From: Mycobacteriaceae bacterium
Lineage (GTDB): Bacteria > Actinomycetota > Actinomycetes > Mycobacteriales > Mycobacteriaceae
Assembly (NCBI GenBank): GCA_029977845.1
Contig: JAPOKC010000001.1
Location: 62,001-126,000, forward strand
Reading direction: 5' to 3'
DNA length: 64,000 bases
Shown here: piece by piece, positions 18,006 through 28,743 of the stretch
Layout: each line of letters opens with the position of its first letter
Numbering within the stretch: position 1 is the first letter of the stretch
The notes under the pieces: generated by a model
Seen by the model: only the letters and a program-made list of their open reading frames with translations
Told to the model about the DNA's origin: nothing
The model's database searches: none
Made by a program: the position numbers and the translations under genes

Positions 18006-19619
18006 ATGACGACAGCCTCGCTACGTGCAGCGATTGCGGCGTTTCTCGTCGCGGTCTGCTGCGCGGGCTTGGTGTTTGTGGCCGGCGGGCATGATCCCGA
18101 TCGCACCGTCGGGATTCCCGCTGCCAGCGGAACCATCACCGGGCCGTACGCGGCGCTGCTGGCCGATTCGGCCGATCTGGGTTCAGCTCGCGGCAGGCAT
18201 GCGCAACTGACCGCGGCCCTGCAGTCCGGGGATCGCCCGCAGGCTCTCATCGACTGGGCGCAACGCCTCGGTCTGAACGTCCGGTGGCGTCCCGGCGACG
18301 CATGGGCCGTGGTCGAGGGACTTCCGGCTGCGGTGGCAGCCGGTTTCGGTGTCGACGTCCACGACTATCGCAGTCCCCGCGGGCAGGTCTTCTACGCGTC
18401 CAGACAGCAGCCGGCGGTTCCCGAATCCCTGCGCGCCGAGGTGATCGAGTTCGGGCGAATTCTCAGCTACACGCCGCATCGCGAAGCCAGACCGGTGCTG
18501 CCGGCCGAGGTGCCGACCCAGGGCCTCACGCCGAGTGCGTTGTTGCGCACCTACAACATCCAGCCGTTGCGCGACGCGGGATTCACCGGCAAGGGTGTCA
18601 CGGTGATCGTCTTCGCGTTCGACGGTTTCGATCAGGCCGATCTCGACACGTTCTCATCGACATTCGGACTTCCACGATTCGTACCCGAGGTCGTGGGCGG
18701 CCAGCCCTCAGCCCGGCGGGGTGAGGCGACGATGGATCTGGAGGCCGTTCACGCGATCGCTCCGGATGCCAAGAAGGTGTTGTTCAACGCCCGCTCGACA
18801 GTGGAGGGCGAAGGCGGATTCGAGAAGATCGCGACCATGATGGAGGAGGCCGACCGCCGCTACCCGGGCGCGGTGTGGAGTTTCTCCATCGGCTGGGGAT
18901 GCGACAAATTAGTGACCGCGGCCGATCTGGTGCCGGCCCGCACCGCGCTGATTCGGGCGCAGGCCAACGGCACCACCGCATTCGATGCCAGCGGTGACCT
19001 CGCCGGCCTGGAATGCAAAGGCGGACAGGAATGGTCGGCGCCGCCGAGTACCGATGACATCGGATTGGACGCCGTCGCCTCGATTCCTGAGATGACCAAT
19101 GTCGGCGGCACCACACTGTCCACCGATGACAGCGGCGGCTGGCTGGCCGAGCAGGCGTGGTTCGATGCGCCGCTGTCCCAGGGCACCGCCGGCGGTGTGT
19201 CCGCTCTCTACCAGCGACCCGGCTGGCAGGCCGCACTCGATGTCGGCCGCGGCGAGGGCCGGCGTCTGGCACCGGACGTCGCCGCTGTGGCCGATCCGTT
19301 CACCGGGGTCAAGATCGTGTTCAACCAGGAGGTGATCGTCGGCGGCGGGACGTCTCTGGCGGCGCCCATCTGGGCCGGCATCGCCGCGGTCATAAACCAG
19401 TATCTCGTCGAGCGGGACGGCAGGCTCATCGGCGCGCTCAATCCGCTGCTCTACCACATCGCCGAGGGCGCCCGATTCCCCGCTTTTCGCGACGTCCAAC
19501 TGGGCGGCAACGCAGTCGACATCGCAAGGCCCGGCTACGACCTGGTGACGGGTCTGGGCACCCCGGACGTCGACAACCTGGCCCGCGATCTGCTCGTCGC
19601 GCAACGGGTGTTGCCGTGA
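18006..19619 (+). CDS. S53 family (sedolisin/kumamolisin-like) secreted serine-carboxyl peptidase with propeptide
   Basis: LRTYNIQPLRDAGFTGKGVTVIVFAFDGF, SFSIGWGC, GGTSLAAPIWAGIAAVINQYL, FRDVQLGGN...GYDLVTGLGTPDV. Confidence 0.88.
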   Translation: MTTASLRAAIAAFLVAVCCAGLVFVAGGHDPDRTVGIPAASGTITGPYAALLADSADLGSARGRHAQLTAALQSGDRPQALIDWAQRLGLNVRWRPGDAWAVVEGLPAAVAAGFGVDVHDYRSPRGQVFYASRQQPAVPESLRAEVIEFGRILSYTPHREARPVLPAEVPTQGLTPSALLRTYNIQPLRDAGFTGKGVTVIVFAFDGFDQADLDTFSSTFGLPRFVPEVVGGQPSARRGEATMDLEAVHAIAPDAKKVLFNARSTVEGEGGFEKIATMMEEADRRYPGAVWSFSIGWGCDKLVTAADLVPARTALIRAQANGTTAFDASGDLAGLECKGGQEWSAPPSTDDIGLDAVASIPEMTNVGGTTLSTDDSGGWLAEQAWFDAPLSQGTAGGVSALYQRPGWQAALDVGRGEGRRLAPDVAAVADPFTGVKIVFNQEVIVGGGTSLAAPIWAGIAAVINQYLVERDGRLIGALNPLLYHIAEGARFPAFRDVQLGGNAVDIARPGYDLVTGLGTPDVDNLARDLLVAQRVLP

Positions 19620-21559
19620 CGAGCCCTAACTTCCAATCTGACGTCGCGATGATGCAGTGCGGGCAGTGCGATGCCGACGTGCCGGCCGGCGGGTTCTGCG
19701 GCAAGTGTGGCGCCCACCTCACCGCGGAACCGGGTGACGGTCCACAGTGGTTGCGCCCCAACATTTTCGGTGCTGCCCCCAAGGAACGGTTGATTCTGCC
19801 GCATATCTCCAGTTCGTTGTTCCCTCACCTGCCCGACCGCTCCCGGCGAGCGTTCCGTATCGCAATGGTCGTGGGCTTGGTTGCGCTGATCGGATTCGCG
19901 GTGTTACGGATGCCCGCCGCTGGTATCACCGTCGCGGCGCTCGGTCTACCGCTGATGTTCGTGTTCTATCTGCGCGCCTCGAAGGTGGACCTCGACTTCT
20001 CCCGGACCCGGCTGGCCGGAACCGCGATCCTCGGTGCCGTGCTCGGCATCGTCTGGGTGGTGGTGGGCGGCGGACTGGTGGCCCACACCTACGGCGTCCC
20101 GATGAGCGTGGGTCTTGCGCTGCACCACCTCATGAAGGCCGGGGTCTTCATCCCGACGGTCGGCATGCTGCTGATGGTGGTCCCTGCGGTCGTCGGTCGG
20201 CTGAGACTGCGAAACCTCGAGACATCGGAGTCGCTCGACGGCTTCGTGATCGGTGCGTTGGGAGCACTGACCTTCACCGCAGCCGCGACGATGGCACGGC
20301 TCGCTCCGCAATTCGGCGCGGGTCTGTTCGTCCATCGCAGGCCGATCAAGAGTCTGGTCGTACAGTCCGTCTTGTGCGGGGTGACGGTGCCGGTCACCGC
20401 CGCGGCTGCAGGCGGCCTTGTCGGGGTGTGGCTGTGGTTCCGGCACAGGGACACGACCGCGGGCGAGAATCACCCCAGGCGGGTGCGGCTGGTGCTCGGC
20501 TTGTTGGCAGTGGCCGCCCTACTGGCACACGCGGTGGTGGGAGCGGTCGACATCATCGGACTGCCCGAGTTGACGATGTTGACCATTCACCTGCTGATGA
20601 CGGTGATCGTTCTTGTCGCATTGCGTGCCGCGCTGCACCTGGCGCTGTTGCACGAGGAGCATGACCCGATTCGTCAGGATGAGCCGGTGTTGTGCATCCA
20701 TTGCGAACACGTGGTGCCTGACATGCCGTTCTGCCCGGCCTGCGGGGTGGCGGCCCGGGCATCTTCTCGTGCGTCGCGCCGGGTGCGCAGAGGACCGCAC
20801 CGACCGGTGGCCTTCGAGTCGGACCCGTCCGCCTTCGAAAACGGGGAGGAGTATCCCGGCTACGCGTTGCCGCCGGGTACCTACATCGCCCCGCGGTTGA
20901 CCCCTACCCGGTCCGGTTGGCTGCTCAGCCGGTGGGGTGTGGTGATCGGCACGGTGACGGTGCTGATGGGCGCGGTGGCACTCTGGCTGACCCCTAAGAT
21001 CGCGCACTACATGTGTCCGCCGGACTGCGGGCGACCACCGAACGGAACGCCGGTGACGGGTTTGCCGCGGTTCGCACCATCTGACGGCGCGTTCTCGGTG
21101 GCCTACCCCGCGCCGGGTTCGGCTTACACGATCAATACCCAGAACGGCGGTGTCACCGCGACATTCACCGCTGGGGATGGCGGGGTCATGCAACTGTTCT
21201 CCGAGCCGGCCAGGGGTCGCTCGGCGCGCGATATCACCAAGGCCACCATCCGGAAGGCCTACCCCGACGCGAAGGTGGCTTACGAGATTCCCAACGCGAT
21301 GGTCGGTTATCAGCCCGGCTACGGGGAGGTGGCCGACGAGTGGCCGCAGAACTCCGGCTCCAGCCCGAGTCGAGTCCGGGTGCTGGCGATGACCGCGGTG
21401 AAGAACGACGTCGCCCTGATCGCCTTCGCCACGGGTCCGTATCACGCCTTCGGACCGGACTTCGGCCCGGGCCCGCCCTCGGGTGCCAATCTCCAGATCG
21501 CTCAGGACATGGGCAAGTACGTAAACAGCTTCCGGTGGAACGGAGACCCGCCCCGCTGA
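19616..21559 (+). CDS. Zinc-ribbon polytopic membrane protein, PrsW-like (copy 2) with extra C-terminal TM and extracytoplasmic domain
   Basis: GTG 19616 overlaps S53 stop; CGQC...CGKC, ESLDGFVIGALGALTF, CIHCEHVVPDMPFCPACG; paralogous to 16451..17650. Confidence 0.75.
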   Translation: MTSPNFQSDVAMMQCGQCDADVPAGGFCGKCGAHLTAEPGDGPQWLRPNIFGAAPKERLILPHISSSLFPHLPDRSRRAFRIAMVVGLVALIGFAVLRMPAAGITVAALGLPLMFVFYLRASKVDLDFSRTRLAGTAILGAVLGIVWVVVGGGLVAHTYGVPMSVGLALHHLMKAGVFIPTVGMLLMVVPAVVGRLRLRNLETSESLDGFVIGALGALTFTAAATMARLAPQFGAGLFVHRRPIKSLVVQSVLCGVTVPVTAAAAGGLVGVWLWFRHRDTTAGENHPRRVRLVLGLLAVAALLAHAVVGAVDIIGLPELTMLTIHLLMTVIVLVALRAALHLALLHEEHDPIRQDEPVLCIHCEHVVPDMPFCPACGVAARASSRASRRVRRGPHRPVAFESDPSAFENGEEYPGYALPPGTYIAPRLTPTRSGWLLSRWGVVIGTVTVLMGAVALWLTPKIAHYMCPPDCGRPPNGTPVTGLPRFAPSDGAFSVAYPAPGSAYTINTQNGGVTATFTAGDGGVMQLFSEPARGRSARDITKATIRKAYPDAKVAYEIPNAMVGYQPGYGEVADEWPQNSGSSPSRVRVLAMTAVKNDVALIAFATGPYHAFGPDFGPGPPSGANLQIAQDMGKYVNSFRWNGDPPR

Positions 21560-21580
21560 GCTTGCCGGCCGTGAACCTGT

Positions 21581-21931
21581 TCAGCCCCAGCCGAGTTCAT
21601 GTAAACGGTCGTCGTCGATTCCGAAGTGGTGCGCGATTTCGTGGATGACCGTGATCGCCACCTCCTCGACCACGTCCTCGTCGGTGTCGCACATCTCCAG
21701 CAGGGAATCGCGGTAGATCGTGATGGTATCCGGCAGGGCGCCGGCATAGAAGGTGTCGCGGTCGGTCAGAGCGATACCGTCGTAGAGTCCGAGAAGTTCG
21801 GGATCCTCGGGGTGGCGGTCAGCGACCAGAATGACCACGTTGTCGATGGCTTGCGCCAGGCCGGGCGGGATGAGGTCGAGTGCGTCACCGACGAGCTCCT
21901 CGAAGCGCTCGGGGCTCATCCGGACCGGCAC
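21581..21931 (-). CDS. Zincin-like metallopeptidase family protein (Rv3836-like)
   Basis: [23 protein letters not shown]...VAITVIHEIAHHFGIDDDRLHELGW (HExxH); start trimmed. Confidence 0.88.
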   Translation of the reverse strand: MPVRMSPERFEELVGDALDLIPPGLAQAIDNVVILVADRHPEDPELLGLYDGIALTDRDTFYAGALPDTITIYRDSLLEMCDTDEDVVEEVAITVIHEIAHHFGIDDDRLHELGWG

Positions 21932-23055
21932 TAGCCCGGCGCCTGCAGTCGCGGAGCGTTGTTGGCTCCCGGAAAAACCGGTGGCAGAGGCAGATTCAGC
22001 CGGCCCTCCGGAATCGCCGGAGGCGGGATCGGCGGCTGCCCATTGATCAGAATCGGACCTTTGGCGCTGTTGATCAGCGTGGCCCAACCGCCGTTGCCGA
22101 GAGTGGCGCCGATGCTGCAGGCGATCTGCTTGCTGCCGGCATTCCAACTCGGCAGCGAGACGGTGCTGTAGATCAGCGTCAGCGTGGTGTCACGCAACTG
22201 CACCGGAGCGAGATAGGCATCGGTGAGGCGGGTGCAGATGTCTTTGATGAAGCCGTCCTGATCGGCTTCCACCGGAACCCCGCCGGGGAATCTCTCAGCC
22301 AGGTTCACCGTGCCGGTGACCTCCATGGCGTGTGGAACCGCGCAGTCGACCGGCACATCGGTCGGCTGGCTGGTCGCCTGCTCGATTCCCAGGCAGGTGC
22401 CGGGCGGCCAAACCTTCGACTGATCGAGATCGGCGACCCTGCCCTTGAAGATCGCCTGCTGGTTGTTGGGTCCCGGTAACTGCAGCCCGCACAGCATCCG
22501 TCGCTCGTCGGAGTGTTTCCACGCCCTGTCGCCGGCCCACAGCAGGCTGATGCTGAAGCGGCTGTTGGGATCGAATCGGTCCCCCAGGTAACGCTCCACG
22601 GCCGGCGCGCACTGCTCGAGGCTGATCTGCTGGATGCGCGCGGGCGATGGAGGGGCCGCATCCGGGGCGAACTCACGGCCCGGATAGGCCCGGGTGTCTA
22701 CCGATTCGGCCACCTCGAAGCGGTGTTCGTCCTTGCAGTCGACGATCGTCGCTGCGTCGGCGGAATTATTCGGCCAGGTCAGGCAGTCACCCGCTTTGGC
22801 ATTGGCGAAGGCGGGGTTCGAGCCGATGCCGACACCCTCGCCGCCGCCCAGAACGCCCTTGACGCTGAACGGCATCGCGGTCGCCACCCCGGCGATCAAC
22901 AGCCCGCCCAGCGCGGTCAACAGGAGCACCCGACGCGTCGAGGTGGCATGGAGCGCGCGCAGCGCGCCTCGGCGTTCGGCGTCCTGCCGTCCCGCCGAGT
23001 CGTCCTCGGGAACGTCCGTCCCATCACGCTCGGATAACTCCAACATCGGCTCCAT
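21931..23055 (-). CDS. Septum-formation-domain membrane protein (Rv3835-like)
   Basis: Single N-terminal [36 protein letters not shown]; synteny with serS. Confidence 0.8.
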   Translation of the reverse strand: MEPMLELSERDGTDVPEDDSAGRQDAERRGALRALHATSTRRVLLLTALGGLLIAGVATAMPFSVKGVLGGGEGVGIGSNPAFANAKAGDCLTWPNNSADAATIVDCKDEHRFEVAESVDTRAYPGREFAPDAAPPSPARIQQISLEQCAPAVERYLGDRFDPNSRFSISLLWAGDRAWKHSDERRMLCGLQLPGPNNQQAIFKGRVADLDQSKVWPPGTCLGIEQATSQPTDVPVDCAVPHAMEVTGTVNLAERFPGGVPVEADQDGFIKDICTRLTDAYLAPVQLRDTTLTLIYSTVSLPSWNAGSKQIACSIGATLGNGGWATLINSAKGPILINGQPPIPPPAIPEGRLNLPLPPVFPGANNAPRLQAPG

Positions 23056-23129
23056 TGTGGCAGGCGCTCGCGGTCTGTTCGCGGAGGGCGTGGACGGGGG
23101 CCGACGCGGTCAAAAGTAGGGTGCAGGAC

Positions 23130-24383
23130 GTGATCGACCTGAAACTGGTCCGCGAAGATCCCGATGCGGTGCGCCGGTCCCAACTAAGCCGGGGTGAGGA
23201 CCCCGCCCTGGTGGATGCCCTGCTCGCCGCAGATGCCTCACGTCGCGCTGCCATTTCGGTGGCCGACAACCTGCGTGCCGAGCAGAAGACCGTCAGTAAG
23301 AGCGTCGGCTCGGCCGGCCCGCAGGACCGCCCGGCACTGCTGGAGAGCGCCAAGGAACTCGCCGCCGGAGTCAAGGAAGCCGAGGCGCGCCAGGCAGCGG
23401 CCGAAGCGGCGTTCGCCGTGGCTCACCTGGCGATCCCGAACGTCGTCATCGACGGGGTCCCGGCCGGCGGGGAGGACGATTACACGGTCCTCGAGATCGT
23501 CGGCGAGACGCCTGCGATCAACGATCCGAAGGATCACCTGGACCTCGGCGAGTCATTGGGCCTCATCGACATGGAACGCGGCGCCAAGGTATCCGGATCG
23601 CGTTTCTACTTCCTGACCGGACAAGGCGCCCTTTTGCAACTCGGCCTGTTGCAGCTGGCCGTTCGCCTGGCCACCGAGAACGGTTTCACCCCGATGATCC
23701 CACCTGTGTTGGTGCGCCCGGAGGTGATGGCAGGTACCGGTTTCCTGGGCGCGCACGCCGACGAGATCTACCGGCTCGAGGCCGATGATCTGTACCTCGT
23801 CGGAACGTCGGAGGTTCCGCTGGCCGGCTACCACGCCGACGAGATTCTGGAGCTTTCCGGTGGACCATTGCGTTACGCCGGTTGGTCCTCGTGCTTCCGG
23901 CGCGAGGCCGGCAGTTACGGCAAGGACACCCGCGGGATCATCCGGGTGCACCAGTTCGACAAGGTAGAGGCATTCGTCTATTGCAAGCCCCAGGACGCCG
24001 AGGCTGAGCATCAGCGTCTGCTGGGATGGCAGCGCCAGATGCTCGAGATGATCGAGGTGCCCTACCGCGTGATAGACGTCGCCGCAGGGGATCTCGGATC
24101 CTCGGCCGCGCGCAAGTTCGACTGCGAAGCATGGGTTCCCACCCAGCAGGCCTACCGCGAACTGACCTCGACCTCGAACTGCACGACGTTTCAGGCACGC
24201 CGACTGTCCACCCGGTACCGCGACGAGAATGGCAGGCCGCAGATCGCCGCCACTCTCAACGGCACGCTGGCGACCACGCGCTGGCTGGTTGCCATTCTGG
24301 AGAACCATCAGCAACCGGATGGCAGCGTGCGAGTCCCGCCCGCCTTGGTCCCTTTCGTCGGAACGGAGGAGTTGCGTCCGTGA
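23130..24383 (+). CDS. serS: Seryl-tRNA synthetase
   Basis: [77 protein letters not shown]. Confidence 0.97.
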   Translation: MIDLKLVREDPDAVRRSQLSRGEDPALVDALLAADASRRAAISVADNLRAEQKTVSKSVGSAGPQDRPALLESAKELAAGVKEAEARQAAAEAAFAVAHLAIPNVVIDGVPAGGEDDYTVLEIVGETPAINDPKDHLDLGESLGLIDMERGAKVSGSRFYFLTGQGALLQLGLLQLAVRLATENGFTPMIPPVLVRPEVMAGTGFLGAHADEIYRLEADDLYLVGTSEVPLAGYHADEILELSGGPLRYAGWSSCFRREAGSYGKDTRGIIRVHQFDKVEAFVYCKPQDAEAEHQRLLGWQRQMLEMIEVPYRVIDVAAGDLGSSAARKFDCEAWVPTQQAYRELTSTSNCTTFQARRLSTRYRDENGRPQIAATLNGTLATTRWLVAILENHQQPDGSVRVPPALVPFVGTEELRP

Positions 24384-25195
24384 TCGACCTCAACCTCAGC
24401 GAGATGCATGACTGGTTCGGCTTCGGTGTCGCCGGGAACTTCGCCGGCCATCTGGATCAGGCCGGCGAAGCTGTCGATTTCCAGACCGTGGTGGCCAAAG
24501 AGGGTGCGCCCAAAGGGATCTTCCCTTGGTACGCCCCGGGCCACGACAGCTTCCTGGGTGAGTTCCCGCTATCCCACGACGCGCTGATCGTGCCACCAGC
24601 CACCGAGGAGAGCGGGCCGCTGAATTTGCAGATCGAGCCTGAGGTCGGGCTGGCTTGTGACGTGATCTGGGAGGGCGACATCGTGGCCAGCCTGCGACCG
24701 TTCGCCCTCGGTGCGTTCAACGACTGCTCGATCCGCCGGCCCAATGCGCCGAAGATCAGCCACAAGAAGAACTGGGGACCGGCGTCGAAAGGTGTTGCGG
24801 CGGAGTTCTTCGACGTTCACGACCTCACCCCGGACGGACCCACCGCCACCATGCGGTTGCTGTGTCATTTGCGGACCGCTGACGGTGTGCACCACGAGTA
24901 CGGGGTGGACAGCCCGCTACTGGGTTATTCCTATTACGGTGAGGTGCTTCTGGACTGGATCGTCGAGCGGCTGGTCAACCAGAAGGGCTCCCCGGAGACG
25001 CCGCTGGAGGATGTCGGCGCCCTGATGCTGGACTGCGGCCGGCCCAGGTATGCCCTGATCGGGATCGGGGCGACCCGTTACACGAAACTCGGCGAATCCA
25101 CCTACCTGAAGCCAGGCGACGAGGCCATCGTGCGCGTGTACGACACCGCCGGGGAGGATGCCTCCGAACTGCGCCAGCTGGTCTGGGAGTCCTGA
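24380..25195 (+). CDS. DUF5718-type protein, fumarylacetoacetate-hydrolase-like fold possible
   Basis: GTG 24380 overlaps serS stop by 4 bp; [16 protein letters not shown]; family name from recall. Confidence 0.6.
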   Translation: MIDLNLSEMHDWFGFGVAGNFAGHLDQAGEAVDFQTVVAKEGAPKGIFPWYAPGHDSFLGEFPLSHDALIVPPATEESGPLNLQIEPEVGLACDVIWEGDIVASLRPFALGAFNDCSIRRPNAPKISHKKNWGPASKGVAAEFFDVHDLTPDGPTATMRLLCHLRTADGVHHEYGVDSPLLGYSYYGEVLLDWIVERLVNQKGSPETPLEDVGALMLDCGRPRYALIGIGATRYTKLGESTYLKPGDEAIVRVYDTAGEDASELRQLVWES

Positions 25196-25201
25196 ACGCC
25201 A

Positions 25202-25238
25202 GAACGGCGCCGCGACCCCGGGGGCCGCGGCGCCGTTC
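25202..25238. terminator. Strong GC hairpin (GAACGGCGCCGCG...CGCGGCGCCGTTC) between convergent genes
   Basis: 13-bp perfect stem, no clear U-tract; lies between 25195 (+ stop) and 25251 (- stop). Confidence 0.75.
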
Positions 25239-25250
25239 TGTTCCGGGTGG

Positions 25251-25955
25251 CTAGCGGGCGGCCTTGGCCGCCGCGCGCGATGCCGCTGCCCTACCCGCCT
25301 GTTTGCCGGCGGACCGCGACGCCTTGCGGTTCGCGCTGACCGGGGCGGCGCTGACCGGTGCGGAGGACGTGGCCGCGGCGGCCGCCGCCGGTTGTGACAG
25401 CGGTCGCTTCACCGCAGCGGTGCGGGTCGCGGTCACCTTGGCGGCTGCCGGGGACGGGGCGACGGCCGCGAAGGGCCAGGGAATCCACCCGGTGATCCAG
25501 CTGATGACATTCTGAATCGCGCTGACGACGGTGTTGATGACGTCGTTGATGACGTTGGGGATGTTCGGGATCAGTCCGGTGAGCCAGTCGATCTCAGCCT
25601 GGACGAATCCGGTGCCGGTGGAGACGATGTTCTGGGCGAAGCTGACTGTCGAGTTGAACGCTCCGGCGAGGTAATTGCCGGGCTGCCCCGACAGCGGCCA
25701 GAACTGAAGATTTACCAGTGGTGTGACGAGGTCGCTCACCCAGGCGGCCGTGTCATCGAGGGCCTGTTGTCCGTAGGTGGTCAGGATGGCGATCTGATCG
25801 GTGATGACGCCGGCCAGCAGGATGTCGCGGGCGTCCAACGTCGCCAGCGCGGGCAGGGGGTTGGTGACCGCGACAGCCGGTGTGACGGCGATGGCCGATC
25901 CGACCGCCACCGCGGCGACCGCAGTCAGTGTGATTCCGGGGCGTGCAGCGTTCAT
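25251..25955 (-). CDS. Secreted mycobacterial hypothetical protein
   Basis: Signal peptide GITLTAVAAVAVGSAIAVTPAVA; basic Ala/Lys/Arg-rich C-terminus. Confidence 0.7.
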   Translation of the reverse strand: MNAARPGITLTAVAAVAVGSAIAVTPAVAVTNPLPALATLDARDILLAGVITDQIAILTTYGQQALDDTAAWVSDLVTPLVNLQFWPLSGQPGNYLAGAFNSTVSFAQNIVSTGTGFVQAEIDWLTGLIPNIPNVINDVINTVVSAIQNVISWITGWIPWPFAAVAPSPAAAKVTATRTAAVKRPLSQPAAAAAATSSAPVSAAPVSANRKASRSAGKQAGRAAASRAAAKAAR

Positions 25956-26010
25956 GTCCTACTCCTTGATCGGTCCGGCCTTCGGGTGTGGCCGAATGCT
26001 AGCAACTGGA

Positions 26011-26352
26011 TCAGTCCCGACCGAGGATCTCGTCGAACACCTTGAGGAACTCGCGCGGGTCGGCCGGGGTGAATGCCGGACTGGGCCAGGTTCCGGGTAT
26101 GTCCAGGGTGATCAGGGTCGACTTCATCGGCCGCTTCACGTCCAGCGGCAGCCAGCGGCGGAGGTCGGAACTGCCCCACAACCTCAAGCGCTGAATCAGC
26201 GCACCGAGTGGCTCCGCCCTGTAGCCCTTGATCGTCTGCAGCGGAATCACTTTCGACGTCCCCGACGGGAAGTGGTAGCGCCGCAGTGTCAACGCGTACC
26301 GGTCAAGCTGCACCAGTCCGTCGTCGTAGTACTGCTGGGGCGGACCGGTCAT
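26011..26352 (-). CDS. Hypothetical protein coupled to Rieske/MBL gene
   Basis: MTGPPQQYYDDGLVQLDRYALTLRRYHFPSGTSKVIPL; ATGA 4-bp overlap with upstream gene. Confidence 0.7.
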   Translation of the reverse strand: MTGPPQQYYDDGLVQLDRYALTLRRYHFPSGTSKVIPLQTIKGYRAEPLGALIQRLRLWGSSDLRRWLPLDVKRPMKSTLITLDIPGTWPSPAFTPADPREFLKVFDEILGRD

Positions 26353-27896
26353 ATCCTCGAGCAGCGCAGCTGATGGCCTTTGGTCGTCAGGCAGCGCCCC
26401 GTCGTGAGGTCCCACTCCCAGCCGTGAAGGTTGCAGGTCAGCGTCTCACCCTCGACGACGCCGAACTTGGACAGGTCGGCTTTCAGGTGCGGGCAACGGC
26501 GCTGAACCTCCCAGCCGTCCAGTGTGATCGTCGATGAGTCGTCGTGCGCCTCGGCGAACCAGCCGTCGGCGTACGCGATCCGCTCATCGGTGAGGCACTT
26601 GAAGAACGTGTACAGGTATTCGTTGTAACCGCCGACCCGCCAGGCCTTGAACCTGGTGGACAAGAAGATGGTGTTGACCCAGTCCGGTTCGTTGTCCCGC
26701 AGGACCGTTCGAACCAACTCCGGAGCGATCTCGAACCCGTAGCGGAACTTCTCGTCGGCGACGGGTTCGCGAACGATCCGTTTGGGGAAGTCCAGGACGA
26801 TCGTCTCGGCGCCGAGCTTCAACTCGACCGGGTAGCCGATACCGTCGCAGATCTGATCGCTCTGCACCATGATCGGCTCGAAGCGTGCGCGCAACGGCTC
26901 CAGTAGCGGCTCTCCCACCGCGGGTGCCCAGCTCGCTTTCTCAGCAGCCAGCACCGGGGCCATCCGCTCGGCGTAATCGGCGATGTAGGCGGCCTTGCCG
27001 GTGGTGAATATCTTCTCGACCTCCGCATCGCGCATCGGATGGTTCAATGAGATCAGTTGGGAACCCCGGAAATCGGCCACCGAGCCGGGAATCATCAGCA
27101 GGCCGCCGTCATGGCCGTTCAGCCGCATCTGCTCGAGGAACACCATCTGGTCGGGGAAGATGTTCGCCGGCTCGCCGCGGTCATCGTTGAGGAATCGCAA
27201 CGCGTCGTCGAGGAAACACGGCGGACCGGCCGAAGGGATAACCCAGGTGGCGCCGACATCGGAGATGTACTGCCGGCAGCGGTCCATTCCCCGCTGACGC
27301 TTCTGGATCGCGAAGGACTCCTTGGCGCGTTCGGGCATGTCGTAGACCATCGGGTACCAGATGGCACCTGAGTACTGCGGCATGTGTACGTCGATGTGAC
27401 CGAATTGGGCCAGCATGTCCAGTCCCAGCGGACGGGAGTCGTTCATGTTGAAGATGGTTGTGGTGCCGTCAGAGATGACGATGCCGGAATCGCCGATCGG
27501 ACCGTCGGCCGGTGCGCGCAGGGCGATTATCATCACGTCGAGATCGCCCTTGGGTCCGCTCAGCCGGTGCTTGACGGAGTCCTCGGTCTCGAAGAAGCGG
27601 TGGAATCCGATTTTCTCCAACTCGCGCTTGAGATCCGGAACGGGGAAGTCCGGCAGCAGCACGACCGCATCCTTGTTCACGCGATCGCGGAGCAGCTTCG
27701 CGTCGAAGTGATCGAGGTGCAGATGCGAGACATACAGGTAATCGCATTCGCCCAGTGCTGCCCAGTCCAGTCCGCTGTTGTCAGGAAAGACGAACCAGGA
27801 ACCGAAGTAGGCCGGATTGACCCAGGGGTCGCACAGAATGCTGCCGGCCTTGGTGTCGATCCGAAAACCCGCGTGGCCGATGCTGGTGACCTGCAC
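26349..27896 (-). CDS. MBL-fold hydrolase with C-terminal Rieske [2Fe-2S] domain (Rv3818-like)
   Basis: YLYVSHLHLDHFD, C-terminal CPHLKADLSKFG...CNLHGWEWDLTTGRCLT. Confidence 0.92.
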   Translation of the reverse strand: MQVTSIGHAGFRIDTKAGSILCDPWVNPAYFGSWFVFPDNSGLDWAALGECDYLYVSHLHLDHFDAKLLRDRVNKDAVVLLPDFPVPDLKRELEKIGFHRFFETEDSVKHRLSGPKGDLDVMIIALRAPADGPIGDSGIVISDGTTTIFNMNDSRPLGLDMLAQFGHIDVHMPQYSGAIWYPMVYDMPERAKESFAIQKRQRGMDRCRQYISDVGATWVIPSAGPPCFLDDALRFLNDDRGEPANIFPDQMVFLEQMRLNGHDGGLLMIPGSVADFRGSQLISLNHPMRDAEVEKIFTTGKAAYIADYAERMAPVLAAEKASWAPAVGEPLLEPLRARFEPIMVQSDQICDGIGYPVELKLGAETIVLDFPKRIVREPVADEKFRYGFEIAPELVRTVLRDNEPDWVNTIFLSTRFKAWRVGGYNEYLYTFFKCLTDERIAYADGWFAEAHDDSSTITLDGWEVQRRCPHLKADLSKFGVVEGETLTCNLHGWEWDLTTGRCLTTKGHQLRCSRI

Positions 27897-27966
27897 GAAT
27901 ACCCTTCCCGATGGCGGACTTGGCCAGTCATGAGCTTAGCCCCCACCCCAGCACTAGGCTGACGCT

Positions 27967-28743
27967 GTGGAACCGGTATACGGAAGTGCCATCCGGGCTG
28001 CCCGCTTGCTGTGGCGGATTCAAGGCTTGAAGTTCACCGTCACGGGACTGGAGAATCTGCCGGTCGTCGGCGGTGCGGTGGTGGCGATCAACCACACCGG
28101 CTATCTCGACTTCACCTTCGCCGGATTGCCGGCTTTCCTGCAGGGCCGCGGACGCAAGGTGCGGTTCATGGCCAAGCAGGAGGTCTTCGACAATAAGTAC
28201 GGTGGACCGCTGATGCGTGGCATGCGGCACATCCCGGTTGATCGCACCAATGGCGCGGAATCCTTCGATGCCGCCGTCGCCGCACTGGAGGCCGGCGAAC
28301 TGGTGGGCGTCTACCCCGAGGCGACGATCAGTCGCAGCTTCGAACTCAAGGAGTTCAAGTCCGGCGCCGCGCGGATGGCGATCGCCGCCGACGTGCCGAT
28401 CATTCCGCACATCGTCTGGGGTGCCCAGAGAATCTGGACCAAGGACCATCCGAAGAAGCTGTGGCGCCCGAAAGTGCCCATCTCGGTCGCCGTCGGTGAG
28501 CCCATCATGCCGACCCTGCCCCCCACTGAGCTGACCGAGTTGCTTCGTTCACGCATGCAGCATCTGCTCGACCAGGTTCAGGATGCCTACGGGCCGCATC
28601 CGCCCGGCGAATTCTGGGTCCCGCACCGTCTCGGCGGTGGGGCACCGACGCCGGCGCAGGCCGCGGAACTCGACGCCGCGGAATTGGCGGAACGGGCGGA
28701 GAAGCGCAGACTGCGCGACGGCGGGACGCCGGAACTCCCCTGA
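27967..28743 (+). CDS. Lysophospholipid/1-acyl-glycerol-3-phosphate acyltransferase
   Basis: AINHTGYLDF (NHxxxxD variant), GVYPEATISRSFEL. Confidence 0.92.
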   Translation: MEPVYGSAIRAARLLWRIQGLKFTVTGLENLPVVGGAVVAINHTGYLDFTFAGLPAFLQGRGRKVRFMAKQEVFDNKYGGPLMRGMRHIPVDRTNGAESFDAAVAALEAGELVGVYPEATISRSFELKEFKSGAARMAIAADVPIIPHIVWGAQRIWTKDHPKKLWRPKVPISVAVGEPIMPTLPPTELTELLRSRMQHLLDQVQDAYGPHPPGEFWVPHRLGGGAPTPAQAAELDAAELAERAEKRRLRDGGTPELP

